From Pinus tabuliformis (taxonomy: Eukaryota; Streptophyta; Pinopsida; Pinales; Pinaceae), in the NCBI GenBank assembly GCA_031772625.1, contig CM062816.1, positions 1,671,964,066-1,672,028,065 on the forward strand: DNA of 64,000 nt, in the 5' to 3' direction. The notes beneath the pieces are model-generated. The model saw only the letters and a list, made by a program, of their open reading frames with translations, was not told the DNA's origin and did no database searches. Of the stretch, positions 22,433-33,914 are shown in pieces. Positions within the stretch are counted from its first letter, which is position 1. The number at the start of each line of letters is the position of its first letter. The position numbers and the translations under genes were made by a program.

Positions 22433-22835
22433 TGCAGAAGCGTCCTCAGACACGTAATTTTATTAATAAGAAAATAAATTGCATCTAGAATTTTACAAGA
22501 GTTTACACCCAAACAACAAAACACTCATGCAATGATCTATTTATACTCCCAATGTCCTAACTACCTCTAATTATGGATCACTTATAAAATAACAAGTGTC
22601 CATTTACAATTAAAGCTATTTAATAAACTTACTAACAATTCTCCTAAATTAGAGCCTAAGATATGACAAATTTGTAGAGTCATATCTTTTTACAACAATA
22701 TTCTAATTCTAAATGTCTACATTTAATAATTAAATATTCTAGATTAATAATTATTAATTTAAAATATTAAATTAATAATTATTTTATTCTAACTTTATAA
22801 CCTATGATAATATTTTATTTTTGGATCATCTAACA
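22433..22835 (-). repeat. Ty1/copia 3' LTR (right arm)
   Basis: Inverted counterpart of 9452-9853. On the minus strand it starts TGTTAGATGATCC at 22835 and ends TTCTGCA at 22433, with TATAAATAG at 22537-22545. Confidence 0.82.
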
Positions 22836-23178
22836 TTCCCCCCATGTTCCAAAGATACATTACAATAGATACCAAGTTCATCCCTGAACTTAGTAATTTT
22901 TATTCTGCCAAGAGGTTTTGTGAAAATGTCGGAGATATAATCTTCTGAAGGACCATAAATTGGCTTGAGGGCATCCTTGGTAATGAGAGATTTGATATGA
23001 TGATATTTGGTGTCCACATGCTTTATCTTTGAATGAAAAACTGGGTTCTTGGCAAAAACTTAATGGCTGATTGGCTGTCAATGAATAATGACGTAGCTTC
23101 TGCTTGAGAAATGCTCAAGTCCTGCAAAATTCTGTGCAACCAAACAATTTCACATGCTGCTTCCCATGCTGAAATTGG
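22836..23178 (-). pseudogene. Ty1/copia RNase H 3' fragment (right arm)
   Basis: Counterpart of 9111-9451. The frame 22826-23017 reads DTKYHHIKSLITKDALKP, YISDIFTKPLGRIKITK without the TAG seen in the left arm (TAT here). A one-base change near 23060 shifts the SLFIDSQSAIKF part into another frame. The arms have therefore mutated independently. The joint to gypsy gag near 23179 is identical. Confidence 0.85.
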
Positions 23179-23187
23179 ATACTACAT

Positions 23188-25778
23188 ATGGAGCAATATT
23201 TTGATCTACATGAGGTGCAACTGTTACAAAAGGTACGTATTGCATCTTCATATTTAGAACTAGATCAATTTTTATGGTATAAAGGACTTTGTTCTCATAA
23301 AACACTTGTTACGTGGTCAATTTTCATGGAGGAAATGATAGCACATTATGAGGATACAAAGAGCAACACCTTCTTTAGCCAATTGATAAATCTCAAACAA
23401 AAGTGGTCAATGACAGGGCACATTGAGGACTTTCAAAAATTGAATATAAGGGAAAATTATATTCCAGAGAAGCAGAGGATTGATGTCTCCATAGGGAATT
23501 TAAAGGATAACATTCAACATGAGGTTCGTCTTTGGGAACCTGATTCATTGAAGAAGGCATTTAGGTTGGAAAGAAAAATTATGGTAACAAGTATGTCTAC
23601 CCCTCACAACTATAAATTATGGAAGTGTTGTTTCTCCTAGCCTTCCACCACCTACAAGGTTGACACCACAACAATTGGAAGAAAAAATAGCAAAAGGGAT
23701 TTGTTAAAATTGTGATAACAAACATATTAAAGGTCATAAGTGTGTTGAGAAGAAATTATTTTACATTGATTGTGAAGAGGAGGAAGAAAGGGATCAAGAA
23801 ACATTAGAAGAAGACGATATACACCAGGAACCAACCCCTGAGAAAGAAGAAATGAATATGACCACATTCTGTAAAGCATTGGCAAGAATTACCACTCCTC
23901 AAACTCTCTAGATAGAAGGACATATCAAGAAGAAAAAGGTTCAAGAAGTGAATGATCACATCGAGCATCAAAAAAATAATCCAAAAATATCTTGTAATGC
24001 ATTGGTCGGAATTACCACTCCTCAAACTATCAATATAGAAGGACATTTCAAGAAGAAAAAGGTAATAGTGTTGATTGATTCGAGCAATACCCATAATTTT
24101 ATTCATTGTAAGATAGCCAAGGAATTGAATTTCTTCCTATATCTAGCACCAGAGTGTCAAGTGATGGTTGCAAGTGGAGGAACCATAAATTGCTCTAAAA
24201 AGTGCCATAATATCAAGCTATCCATGGGAGAATATGTATTGAATAGCCCAATGTTTTCCATTCCAATGGGTGGTGCTGATGTTGTACTAGGAGTCCAATC
24301 AATACAATCCTTGGGTAAAATAGCTCTTAATTTTCAAGAACTTTTCATGAAATTTTCTTCAAAAGGAAAGGAAGTTGAATTAAGGGGTATCACAGGGAAA
24401 CCGGGAAAGATAATCATCTCTAACGAAATGACAAAGCTTCTAAAGAAAGAACAAAGAGGTGTAATTGCACAATTATGTTCCTATACGTTCCCATGTCCAA
24501 ATATTCTATTTCTCCAGATCTCCAAAAAGTCTTGGACAATTATTCCAAGATATCTGAGACTCCTAAAGGCCTCTCACCTATTTGTGATCATGATCATGCT
24601 ATTAATTTCTAGGAAGTGTTCCTACAAACATCAGACTTACAAATATCCCTTTGCACAAAAGAGTGAAATTGAACGTACGGTTGTAGAAATGTTAGAGGTT
24701 GGCATAATTCAACTTAGTCAAAGTTATTTCTCTGCTCCAGTAGTATTGGTGCACAAGAAGGATGGATCATGGAGCAGGTGTCTCGATTATAGAGAGCTCA
24801 ACAAGTTCACTATTAAAGATAAATTTTCCATTCTTCTCATTGATGAATTATTGGATGAATTGCATGGAGAAATGTTCTTCAACAAGTTGGACCTTCATGC
24901 AGGATATCATCAAATCAGCATGAAGATTGAAGACATTCCAAAAAAAACAATTAGAACTCGTGAGGGTCATTATGAATTTTTTGTCATGCCTTTGGCCTTA
25001 CCAATGCACCTTCTATATTCCAAGGTTTGATGAATTCCATTTTCAAACCCTTCTTTAGAAAATTTGTGTTAGTATTTTTTGATGATATACTAATCTACAA
25101 CAAGTCTTGGAAGGATCTTGTTCAACATGTTGATAGAGTGCTCAAACTATTGGATGAGAAACAATTATATGCAAAAACCTACAAATGTTTCTTTGGAGTA
25201 CAAGAGGTGTTTACTTGGGTCATATTGTATCTCATGAAGGTGTTAAGGTAGACACTCAACAACAAAAAGTTCTCCAACTCTTAAAGGATAACCTCACTTT
25301 GGCACATAATTGAATGAAACAACAAGAAAAGCAACATCACGATGAAAGAAGTTTTGATATAGGCGACTGGGTATTTTTACGAATACAACCATACAAACAA
25401 ATGTCCCTCAAGCAAGCTAAGAAGGATAATAAATTATCACCAGAGTACTATGGTCTTTACAAGGCACTACAAAAGATTGGTACTATAGCATACAAATTTG
25501 ACCTTCTTGCATCTTCTCGAGTGCCCCCAGTTTTCCACGTTTCATCCTTAAAGAATTTTATAAGTGACAAGCTTCCAATTCAAACAATATTGCCAGAACT
25601 TGACTAGGAAGGAAAAATCATATTGGAACCTGAAGTAGTCATGGAAACAAGAACCCGACAACTACGAAATCGATTAATATCAGAGTATCTCATCAAGTGG
25701 AAGAACTTACCCACTGAAGATTCCAGATGGGAGGATGAGAATTTCATACAGAAGCATCCAAAAATACTCAAGTGTTGA
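23188..25778 (+). pseudogene. gypsy gag-pol remnant with chromodomain (right arm)
   Basis: Gag capsid-like frame 23188-23640 (FMEEMIAHYEDTKSNTFFSQ and FQKLNIRENY words). CCHC knuckle around 23700-23745 of the form C-x2-C-DNKHIKG-H-K-C, with a stop at the second position. Protease-RT frame 23948-25030 with IDSSNTHNFI, KKDGSWSRCLDYRELN and FFNKLDLHAGYHQI. Catalytic FFDDILIYN lies in the next frame, 25027-25251. The deletion junction near 25255-25262 removes RNase H and the integrase zinc-finger and catalytic parts. The integrase C-terminal frame is 25314-25607, then TAG, then a chromodomain (EYLIKWKNLP, SRWEDENF) ending at TGA 25776-25778. The 97- and 74-codon frames are identical in protein to those of the left arm. 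Confidence 0.88.
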
Positions 25779-25806
25779 GGACAACACTTTTTGAAGGAGA
25801 GGGGAA

Positions 25807-26138
25807 TGCTAGGTCCCTATACTACTAGTGTAACCAATTATTGTTATTAGTTCAACCCCCTTATTATTTTTTGTGCTCATGTAGTCCCCATATTGTTATT
25901 ATTATTCTCCATAGAAGCCCATTATTGTTATTGTTGTTCCCTTACATTATTATTGTTATGTTAGCTCTGATTACATTATGACCCCTTAGACTCCTATATA
26001 TAGAAAGGCGGTATTACCATTTGTATCATCCAAGAATTGTTCATTTGTGTAATGTAAAGGAGGTTGCCCCCTCGAAGAGCCTTATTTCTAAGGCGTTGAT
26101 ATTTCTTTTCTATCTTTTTATGAGATGGTTTCATAACA
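25807..26138 (+). repeat. 3' LTR of the gypsy chromovirus (right arm)
   Basis: 332 bases, TGCTAGGTCCC to TTCATAACA, directly after the polypurine tract GAAGGAGAGGGGAA. TATATATAG lies at about 25995. It carries ATT/GTT-rich runs (ATTATTGTTATTG). Mirror of 6151-6482. Confidence 0.8.
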
Positions 26139-28549
26139 GACCATTATTGATATTATATACCCATATTAATAATAAACCCAAAGGATTAATACTAAAACCC
26201 CAAGGGATTATGAACCCAAGGAAATAATATTAAACCCAACGGAATAATATTATAAACCCAACATTGGTAAACCCTAATATAAATATTAGAAAGACTAAAA
26301 TAAACATAGTTAATTTTCATGGTGAGAAAATCCTTGTTACAATGTGACATTCAACCATGGTTGACCATGGTTGGCTATGATTGACAATGGTTGACCATGA
26401 TCGATATTATAAACCTAAGGGAATAATAAACCCAAAGGAATAATAAAACCAAGGGATTAATACTAAAACATAAAGGGATTATGAACCCAAGGGAATAATA
26501 TTAAACCCAACGGACTAATATTATAAACCCAATGTATATAAACCCTAAGATAAATATTATAAACATTAAAATAAACATGATCGACCATTGTTGATTTTCA
26601 TAATGAGACAATCCTTATCACAATTCCATGTTGGACCATGGTCAAGATCATAATAAACCATGTTTGACTTGGGAATTATAAACCCAAGCGATTGATATTA
26701 TAAACACAAAGGAAAAATAAACCCAAGGGATTAATACTAAAATCCCAAGGTATTATGAACCTAAGGGAATAATATTAAACAAAAGGGACTAATAATATAA
26801 ACCCAATCTATACAAATCCTAAGATAAATATTAAAAATACTAAAATAAACATGGTTGAATTAATAAACACTAAGAATTAATATTTTAAACTCCAGGGATT
26901 TAAAACCAAATGGATTATTAATACTATAAACCAAAGGAACTAATAAACCCAACCGTTTAATATTAAAAACCCAACAAATTAGTGAACCTAAGGGATAAAT
27001 ATTAAAAACCTAAGGGATCAAAAAGAGGAACTAATGGATATTACAAACATAAGAGATTAATAAATTTGGCCATGATTTATATTATAAACCCAACCTAATA
27101 ATAAACCCAAGGGACTAATATTATAAACCCAATGTATATAAACTTTAAGACAAGTATTATAAACACTAAAATAAACATGACTGACCATCATTGTTTTTCA
27201 TATTGAGACAATCCTCAACACAATTCCATGTTGGACCATGGTTGACCATGGTTGAGATCATAATAAACCATAGGAATATGAACCCAAGTGACTAATGTTG
27301 GATAATGGTTGGTCATGGTCGAACATGGTTGTTTATTGTTGACAATTGTTGAATAATATTAAACCCTAGGAATATGAACCCTTCAATCAATAAACCGAAA
27401 GGATTGATATTATAAACCCAAGGGAATAATAAACCTAAGGGATAAAAAGTATAAATCCAACGCATATAAACCCTAACATGACTATTATAAACCCTAAAAT
27501 AGACATGGTTGACCATGGTTGATTTCCATATTAGATTAATCTATTGTGATATTCACATAATCATAAATAGTTGGACAAATATTTAACACTTCATATTGGG
27601 GTTTTATAAAACCAAGAGATTATTAATATTACAAACCTAGGGCATTAATATTATAAAAATAAATGACTAATAAATGAAAGGTGTCAATATACCCAAGGAA
27701 TCAATAAACCCAATGAGCTAATATTAAAAACCTTAACGATTAATAAACCCTAGGAATTAAGTTTTTAAGGTCATGGGATTAATAAAACCAAGGGATTAAA
27801 TGATAAGCCAAAGGAATTATTAATATTAAAGACTTGAAGAACAAAGAAACCCAAGAATTTGATATTATAAACCTAAGGAATTAACAAACCCAAGGGATAA
27901 AAAATGGCAAGGGATCAATATTAAAAACAGAAGGGATTAATAAAACATAGGAATTAATATTTTAAACCCAATAGATTGATCAACCCACGTGACTATGAAT
28001 ATTATAAACCTAAGGGTTCAATAAACCCTAGGGATTGTTAATATTATGAAAGCAACACATTAATAAATTGAAGGGATAAACATTGTAAACATAAGGGATT
28101 AATATTAAAACTTAGGACTATTATTTAAACCTTAATATTGGGGATTAATAAACCAAATGGAATAAATGATAAACTGAAAGAATTATTAATATTACAAACT
28201 TAAATAACAAATAAACCTAATCATTTAATATTATAAACCCAAGGAAATAGTAAACCAAACCTAAGCCCTAAATCCATGGCCTCCATATTATAAACATAAA
28301 TAATGCTATAACACAAAAAAATAATAAAAAACATAAATCAAAACCAATATAAGAACCACATTGCAAACCATAAAGAATTAAAACATGATAAATCATCATC
28401 ACATTAATAATAACACATTTATATCACTACATTATAAACAATAAATATATTTTAAGCCATAAATACATTGATATCAATACATGAATGTATTAATAGTATA
28501 AATCTCAAGAATATTGATATAAACACCTAGAACATGAAACCCCAACAAT
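26139..28549. repeat. AT-rich degenerate array (right arm)
   Basis: Reverse complement of 3740-6150: irregular repeats of a word close to AATATTATAAACCCAAGGGA, plus TTGACCATGG clusters (26350-26400, 27230-27260, 27500-27520). No supported gene. Confidence 0.85.
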
Positions 28550-28976
28550 ATTATTATAAATTTAAACAATATTTTCATTTATGAAAGATGTGAACAAAGT
28601 GAAGGGATCCACACAAAAGACCACAACAATCACAAATGAAAGAGAAAGAAATAAAATAGTAACACCTCCATTGGAGCAAAGGAACATAAATGCAAAAAAA
28701 AAAATCTAAATTTCACACATATGATTTAAAGAAGAAGAACATAATAGGACATTTTAAGGCTATAGATATACAATTTTCTACATAAAAACAACAATGAGAA
28801 AAAAAATTCAATTTCACCAACATTGCAACCACATAAGGAACATTGAGTCTTAACATATATATTTTGTTTTCTTTACATCCAATAATTCCACTACAAAATT
28901 GAGCTTGAAACACTCCATCACAAGTCATCTATGGAGTGGTCTCTTCTAAACCACAACGATACTGATGACAAAAGCA

Positions 28977-29251
28977 TCACCAATTCAAATCAACAGGATA
29001 ATGATCACGATACTTAATGCTTTCTAACCAATTCCTTCTTGTTCTCCTCCTAGACTCCCTCTCGTGCACATGTAACAAGTATTTTACATGTGTTTTTGTT
29101 TCATCTAGCTCACGAATATGATCATCAATAAAAGTAGGATGGAACCCATGTTTTCTATCAAACTTGTTTCGAAGATAGGAAAGAAAACTTATAGCTCCAA
29201 CAATATTGCGCACTGTTCTAGAATAATAGATGGCATCATTATTGTCCATAT
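28977..29251 (-). pseudogene. Orphan downstream exon, copy D (longest frame)
   Basis: Best-preserved version of the unknown exon: acceptor AAATGTAG at 29252-29253, start MDNNDAIYYSRTVRNIVGAI, and an unbroken run of about 90 codons to the stop at 28977-28979. The C-terminal part is Arg-rich (HERESRRRTRRNWLES). The frame is open in this copy but interrupted in A and B. Product unknown; it could be a short nucleic-acid-binding tail protein or a captured exon, and nothing seen decides this. Confidence 0.5.
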
Positions 29252-29297
29252 CTACATTTGAAAGACAAAAAAACAAAAGAAAAATAAATAAAGACAT

Positions 29298-29306
29298 GCA
29301 CACACA

Positions 29307-29370
<64 letters not shown>
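29298..29370. repeat. (CA)n microsatellite
   Basis: About 36 CA units with one CATACA interruption. Mirror of the (GT)n tract at 2922-2989, of slightly different length. Confidence 0.97.
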
Positions 29371-29373
<3 letters not shown>

Positions 29374-29908
29374 GTATATACATAAAACATAACACCCCAT
29401 TTTTATTTATGTTAAAAAACTTAATGTTAATGTTAAATTAAAAAAAAAACAATCTAGTGTTACATGAACCAAATGATATAAAAAATTCTACAAATATAAG
29501 CCTCATTTCACAATACAATAGAAAAAACCATGGAAATAGAATAAAACCGTGGCCAATATTCAAAACCTCCATTTTTGCATTTCATGATGTAATATGAATC
29601 CACAATATTAATATCAATATGAACTAGTTATAAAAATGATTTTGAATGATTGGTTCATATAACTCGTTGTTTATGTCTGAATGGTTTGTTGCAAAGAAAA
29701 GAACAATAAGCACTTAAAAAAAATAAGTAAATTGAACAACATGAAAAACGATGTAAACAACTTTCTCAAATATTACTATGAATATGATGAATTTATTAAT
29801 CTCCTAAATATATGAAAATGATTATTATATTAAAAGTAAATTAAGAGGATGATAAAAGAAATTCAAAAAACATACAATAAAGAAGGTCACAATGTTATTA
29901 GTTGTATG

Positions 29909-31492
29909 TCATAGCGATATTGACTTCAATCTCTCCTCTTCTTTCTTCCTAATTGTAACATGTGCGGTATCTTTCATCTTGGCATAACGTTGAAAAGAGA
30001 AAGGCAGTGCAATGCATAAGCCATCTATTGATTTCACTCTTGATATGGTTGTGAAGGTAAGGCCTTGTTGCTCTTTATTCTCGATATCAACTGACGCTCG
30101 TTCTAAAGTCAATCCCCGTGACTTGCAGATTGTAAGAGCCCATGCCATCTTCAAAGGAATTTGTTTTCGATTTCCTCTTATCACTGGTGTGATAGGGACA
30201 ATGTTTTGATTTCTTGCATCAAATGGAACACCAACATATAAAAAAACAGTTGTGAACATTGGAAGTTGAGGTGGCTTAGAGGTAGTCATATAAAATATAT
30301 CCTTAACATAACCAATTGCACCATTCACCAAGCCAACTTCAACCCATAAATTACATGTCAACATAATACGCTGACCATGACACAACAAAACTTCATGGTC
30401 CAATTGATCATCATCAACACCAATGATTTCTGAACGCCTTGAATGCTCAACAACACATTGTGCAATTGGAGAATTTGATGATTTTAACATATTCCTATTA
30501 TGGATGGAGACCAAATTATTTGTTGGAAACGTGTGAAATTTATTGGAGACAAAATCTGTTTCTCTAGGATGCAACCTCATATTAGCCCATGACATAAGAA
30601 ACTCCCAATCTTCAAGAACAGGTTCTACATTTCTTATGTTATTGAGGACTCTACGAAAAAAATATTGTTTCTCATTATTCCCTTGTTGGCGAAAGGTTGT
30701 GTAAAGAGTGACAACAATGTTGAATTTGTTCCACAAGACTTTCCCTGTTGTATTACCTGCATACACAAGCTTATCTCTCACAGGAGGCAGTTGGCCAAGT
30801 TCACCCACAAGGATGCTGTATTTTCCACCAAAATGACAATTTTTTTCTCTGGAAATGCTTCTCGTAATTGAGCATCTATTTTCATAAACAACCTTGATCC
30901 TAGAAAACTCATTTCATCAGTCAATATATACCTAACATGTCGCATTTCTTCTTGGAATACTACAAGTGACTTCCCCTATAGTTCATGCATATCTTTAATT
31001 GGAATTTTCAGATCTGAGTATATTGTTTTTGCATGTATATTAAAAGAAACTATTCCTGTTGTGGCAAGAAGAAGCAACGGGATTCTTCCATTACTTGAAA
31101 AATTAGAAAGAGGTTCAAAAATACAATGGATAAGGAATGACTGCCCAGTTCCTGCAATTCCCTCAACAATCATAAGAAAATGTTCACGAATCTCATATTC
31201 AACAAAGTGCCTTAAAAACAATTTCAGAAGCAAGTCGTTGTTTTCTCGACAAAGAATCTGGATATGCATTTGCTTTGTTTGAAAGGTCAATAATATCACC
31301 CCTTGATTTTGCATTCCTTATAAAAGTAATAGCTTCTTCTACAACATCATCAGAAATAGTTGTACTTTCCCAGTCAAAGGATATATCAAAGTCCCTTGGA
31401 CCAAGGGTGTGAAGCTCAGAAACATTCACATCATTTGGTGGAACCAAGCAAGAGAAAATTTTCCATTCTTGAAAATCATCTTCAAGATTCAT
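29909..31492 (-). pseudogene. Helitron PIF1-like helicase, copy D
   Basis: Starts MNLEDDFQEWKIFSC at 31492 and ends KSISL then TGA (29909-29911). Walker A is GIAGTGQSF, with the same Lys-to-Gln change as copy A. Damage differs from A: a TAG near 30977 (Gln in A), a one-base loss in an A-run near 30840, and a frameshift near 31215. In exchange the C-terminal frame is open: AWALTICKSRGLTLERASVD, TTISRVKSIDGL, then a coiled Lys/Glu-rich end. A composite reading of A and D shows the ancestral helicase of this sublineage was full length. No copy is intact. Confidence 0.87.
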
Positions 31493-31559
31493 TTCCTGGT
31501 TAGAAAAATCACCATCTTCTTCATCTTCAATATTGTCTATAGTTGATAGATTTTGATCA

Positions 31560-33128
31560 ACATGCCATGCTCGATATCAAAAATTCCTACAATTTTCAAT
31601 AACAATTTTAGCTGAAAGGCCAATTTCTATAGGAATGTCACGAAATGGCTTGTACAAGAGTAATTTTGTCTAGCAAAAGGTTTCAAATTACTCTGAAGCC
31701 TCACCAGGAATAGAATAAAATTGTGGCCAAACCCGAACAATAGCATGAACATCTCTAGTCTTCCATGGATCTTGTTTACGCTTGCTATCAAATGTCCAAG
31801 ATCTTGCTATTTCTATCAAAGATAGATGTTCAAGGAAAAAAAGGTCTCTTATGATAATGTTGAACAAAAGTATTCTTAGATGAACATTGCAAGCCATTCT
31901 TTGAGATTTTCCTAAAAACCTTTCTTCCAACATTTAAGGAAACAAATTTCTGACTACAAACAATAAGAGGTAGCTTAAGCAACATATGGCACGTTTCTTT
32001 TACTCCAATGTCATGGTCAACAATCATTTCTACAAGAAACCTTCTATATGCATATAAAGCATGATCCTAAGAGCCAATATAATTTGAAATTCTAGTTAAC
32101 ATATGATGATAACTTTCAAAACTTTTTTCTTCTTTTGATGCATATTTATCAATATATTTCAAGACAACTTAGCGAGAAAAGCATTGGTTGGCAATCAGCA
32201 TTTGCACGCCACATTGTTAGAAGGTCAATGTTATGTATATTAAGCATGTCATCATTTCTTGTTGGCTCATAATTTTTTCTTTCTTGATCATCTATGAAAA
32301 ATCTTGATTCATCACAAAGATCCCATGGAGCATTGTACTGACATGTCAGAATAGTGCCCTTTTTGTGCAAACAAGAATCCATAGTACACTTTGTGTGAGC
32401 TGCACTCAAAGTAAAAAATATAGATGGAAATCCTAACTGAGTGATCATGTCAGTCAATTTAGCTCGACACTTAGTCCAGTATGCCCTTGTACCTCTTAGA
32501 GAAGAACCAAACTGCATAAGATGCTCAACCAACTTATTATCTAGTAAATGCATAAGTTGGTGACGCAACTCTTCAATTGTTGTAGGTGAGTTCTCATGTA
32601 AATGTTTCTTTGCAAAAACTGCAACAGTTTCTTAGCTGCGATGCCACATTATCATGTTCAATAGGTAATATCGAAAGAGAGGATGGCTTCCAAATATCCG
32701 ATCATAGTACCTAAGAATATGCAATGCATACTCATGAAGTTAAATCTACAAATATGTGGTTGCAACCAATCAGCATCACCAGTGGGGAACAATGTTGGGA
32801 ATTCCATATATAATAACCCCTCTATATTATATTCATTCACTGTAGAGGTACCAATACTGGGCCAATCCATGTCTTGAACATGTGAAGAATCAACATTATA
32901 AAAAAATTCTCTAATTTCATCCACTTCTCTTTATTCATTTGGTAGGAGGGAAACAAAATAATAAGGATGAGAGGGCTAAGGAAATTGGAAAATGAAATGG
33001 CTAAGGCTTTGGAAAGGAAAAATTGCATTTTGGCACATTAATAAACCAATGAACACCCACACTAGGATGTCTTGCCCATAATTCAACTTGGAATAATTTT
33101 CCCATCAACCGTGGTTATTATTTTTCCT
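31560..33128 (-). pseudogene. Helitron Rep remnant, copy D, HUH segment deleted
   Basis: The Rep N-terminal core (EYNIEGLLYMEFPTLFPTGD, near 32800) and FGSSLRGTRAYWTKCR are followed by FFTLSAAHTKC, which jumps straight into MDSCLHKKGTILTCQYNAPW. Compared with copy C, about 580 bases (near 51866-52445) are missing, including the intron and the HUH exon start. The junction lies in the shared word CTTTGTGT (about 32391-32398), as expected for a microhomology deletion. The paired tyrosines (K-Y-I-D-K-Y) survive near 32145-32160. Without HUH the protein could not nick DNA. Confidence 0.82.
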
Positions 33129-33914
33129 TTATTGACTTTTATTACATGATGCTCTTCCCGAAAGATCAATAGATGTCCCCTCTAGGCTTAAATTTGTTGA
33201 TTGTGGTATTGAAGAATCTGAATCATAGTCAATTACAACATCTTGATAATATTGATCATGTTGGATTTTGAAAAGCAATGAAGCCATCACTCGAGATCTT
33301 ATGACATAACATTCATAATATTTAGACTGATAGACATGTCTCCTCACAATTAGAAAGTCAATATCTTCAACATGTCGGGGAAGACTTTGTACAATTGTAG
33401 AAATATCTTGAGCAAAGATAATTGTATGACCACTATACTTATATTTCCCACCTCGAGCATGTGTCACTTTCAAAATAGGATTCACACGTGCTATTAGCAT
33501 TTCTTCAACTTGAGTAAGAACTCTTAAAATATGAGGTTTCTCACCAGGATCCATGTTATTATATCGACAAAAATTATGGGCTCCTCTTTCACTCTTACAT
33601 CGTCTGCAAATAAGTCCTTCAAAATGTCTCAAAATGTGGATCTTGGGATACGATTCATGGAAAATGTGGCACATTTGGACAATTGACAAGCTATCTATAT
33701 TTGCTCGAAATCTTTTATGCACTGCAATCATGTATTCATCAAAATGAATATGATATCTATTGGTAAAACCATGTTGAAAGCCATTTAGAGGAGTAAAATT
33801 TCTTTTAACATGTACTTCATCTTTGGGAACATGAGATTCCCTTTGCAATTTTGAAGTATGTGGAATGGATGTATGGGAAGGTCTTTCCAAATGTATGGTC
33901 TGCATTTCATGAAC
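33129..33914 (-). pseudogene. Helitron DUF6570-like exon, copy D
   Basis: The longest unbroken version: 258 codons from MQTIHLERPSHTSIPHTSKL at 33905 to TAA at 33129. It contains the C-x2-C cluster ICRRCKSERGAHNFCRYNNM, the core LTQVEEMLIARVNPILKV, GGKYKYSGHTIIFAQDIST, and the RRHVYQSKYYECYVIRS segment. Copies B and C carry a TGA (CGA here) between the two halves. The exon begins at an acceptor near 33915 (CTCAG|GTTC). DUF6570-type regions precede the Rep core in many plant and fungal Helitrons; their function is unknown. Confidence 0.78.

Larger units (their letters stand above)
23179..26138 (+). mobile_element. Ty3/gypsy chromovirus remnant (right arm)
   Basis: Near-identical inverted copy of 6151-9110, with gag, protease, RT, integrase tail, chromodomain and 3' LTR in plus orientation. 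It has the same RT-to-integrase deletion and the same missing 5' LTR. Confidence 0.88.

Noticed and set aside
23188..25778. Functional gypsy polyprotein
   Set aside because: Stops in the knuckle, a frameshift in RT, D-S-S in place of the protease loop, and loss of RNase H and the integrase core.
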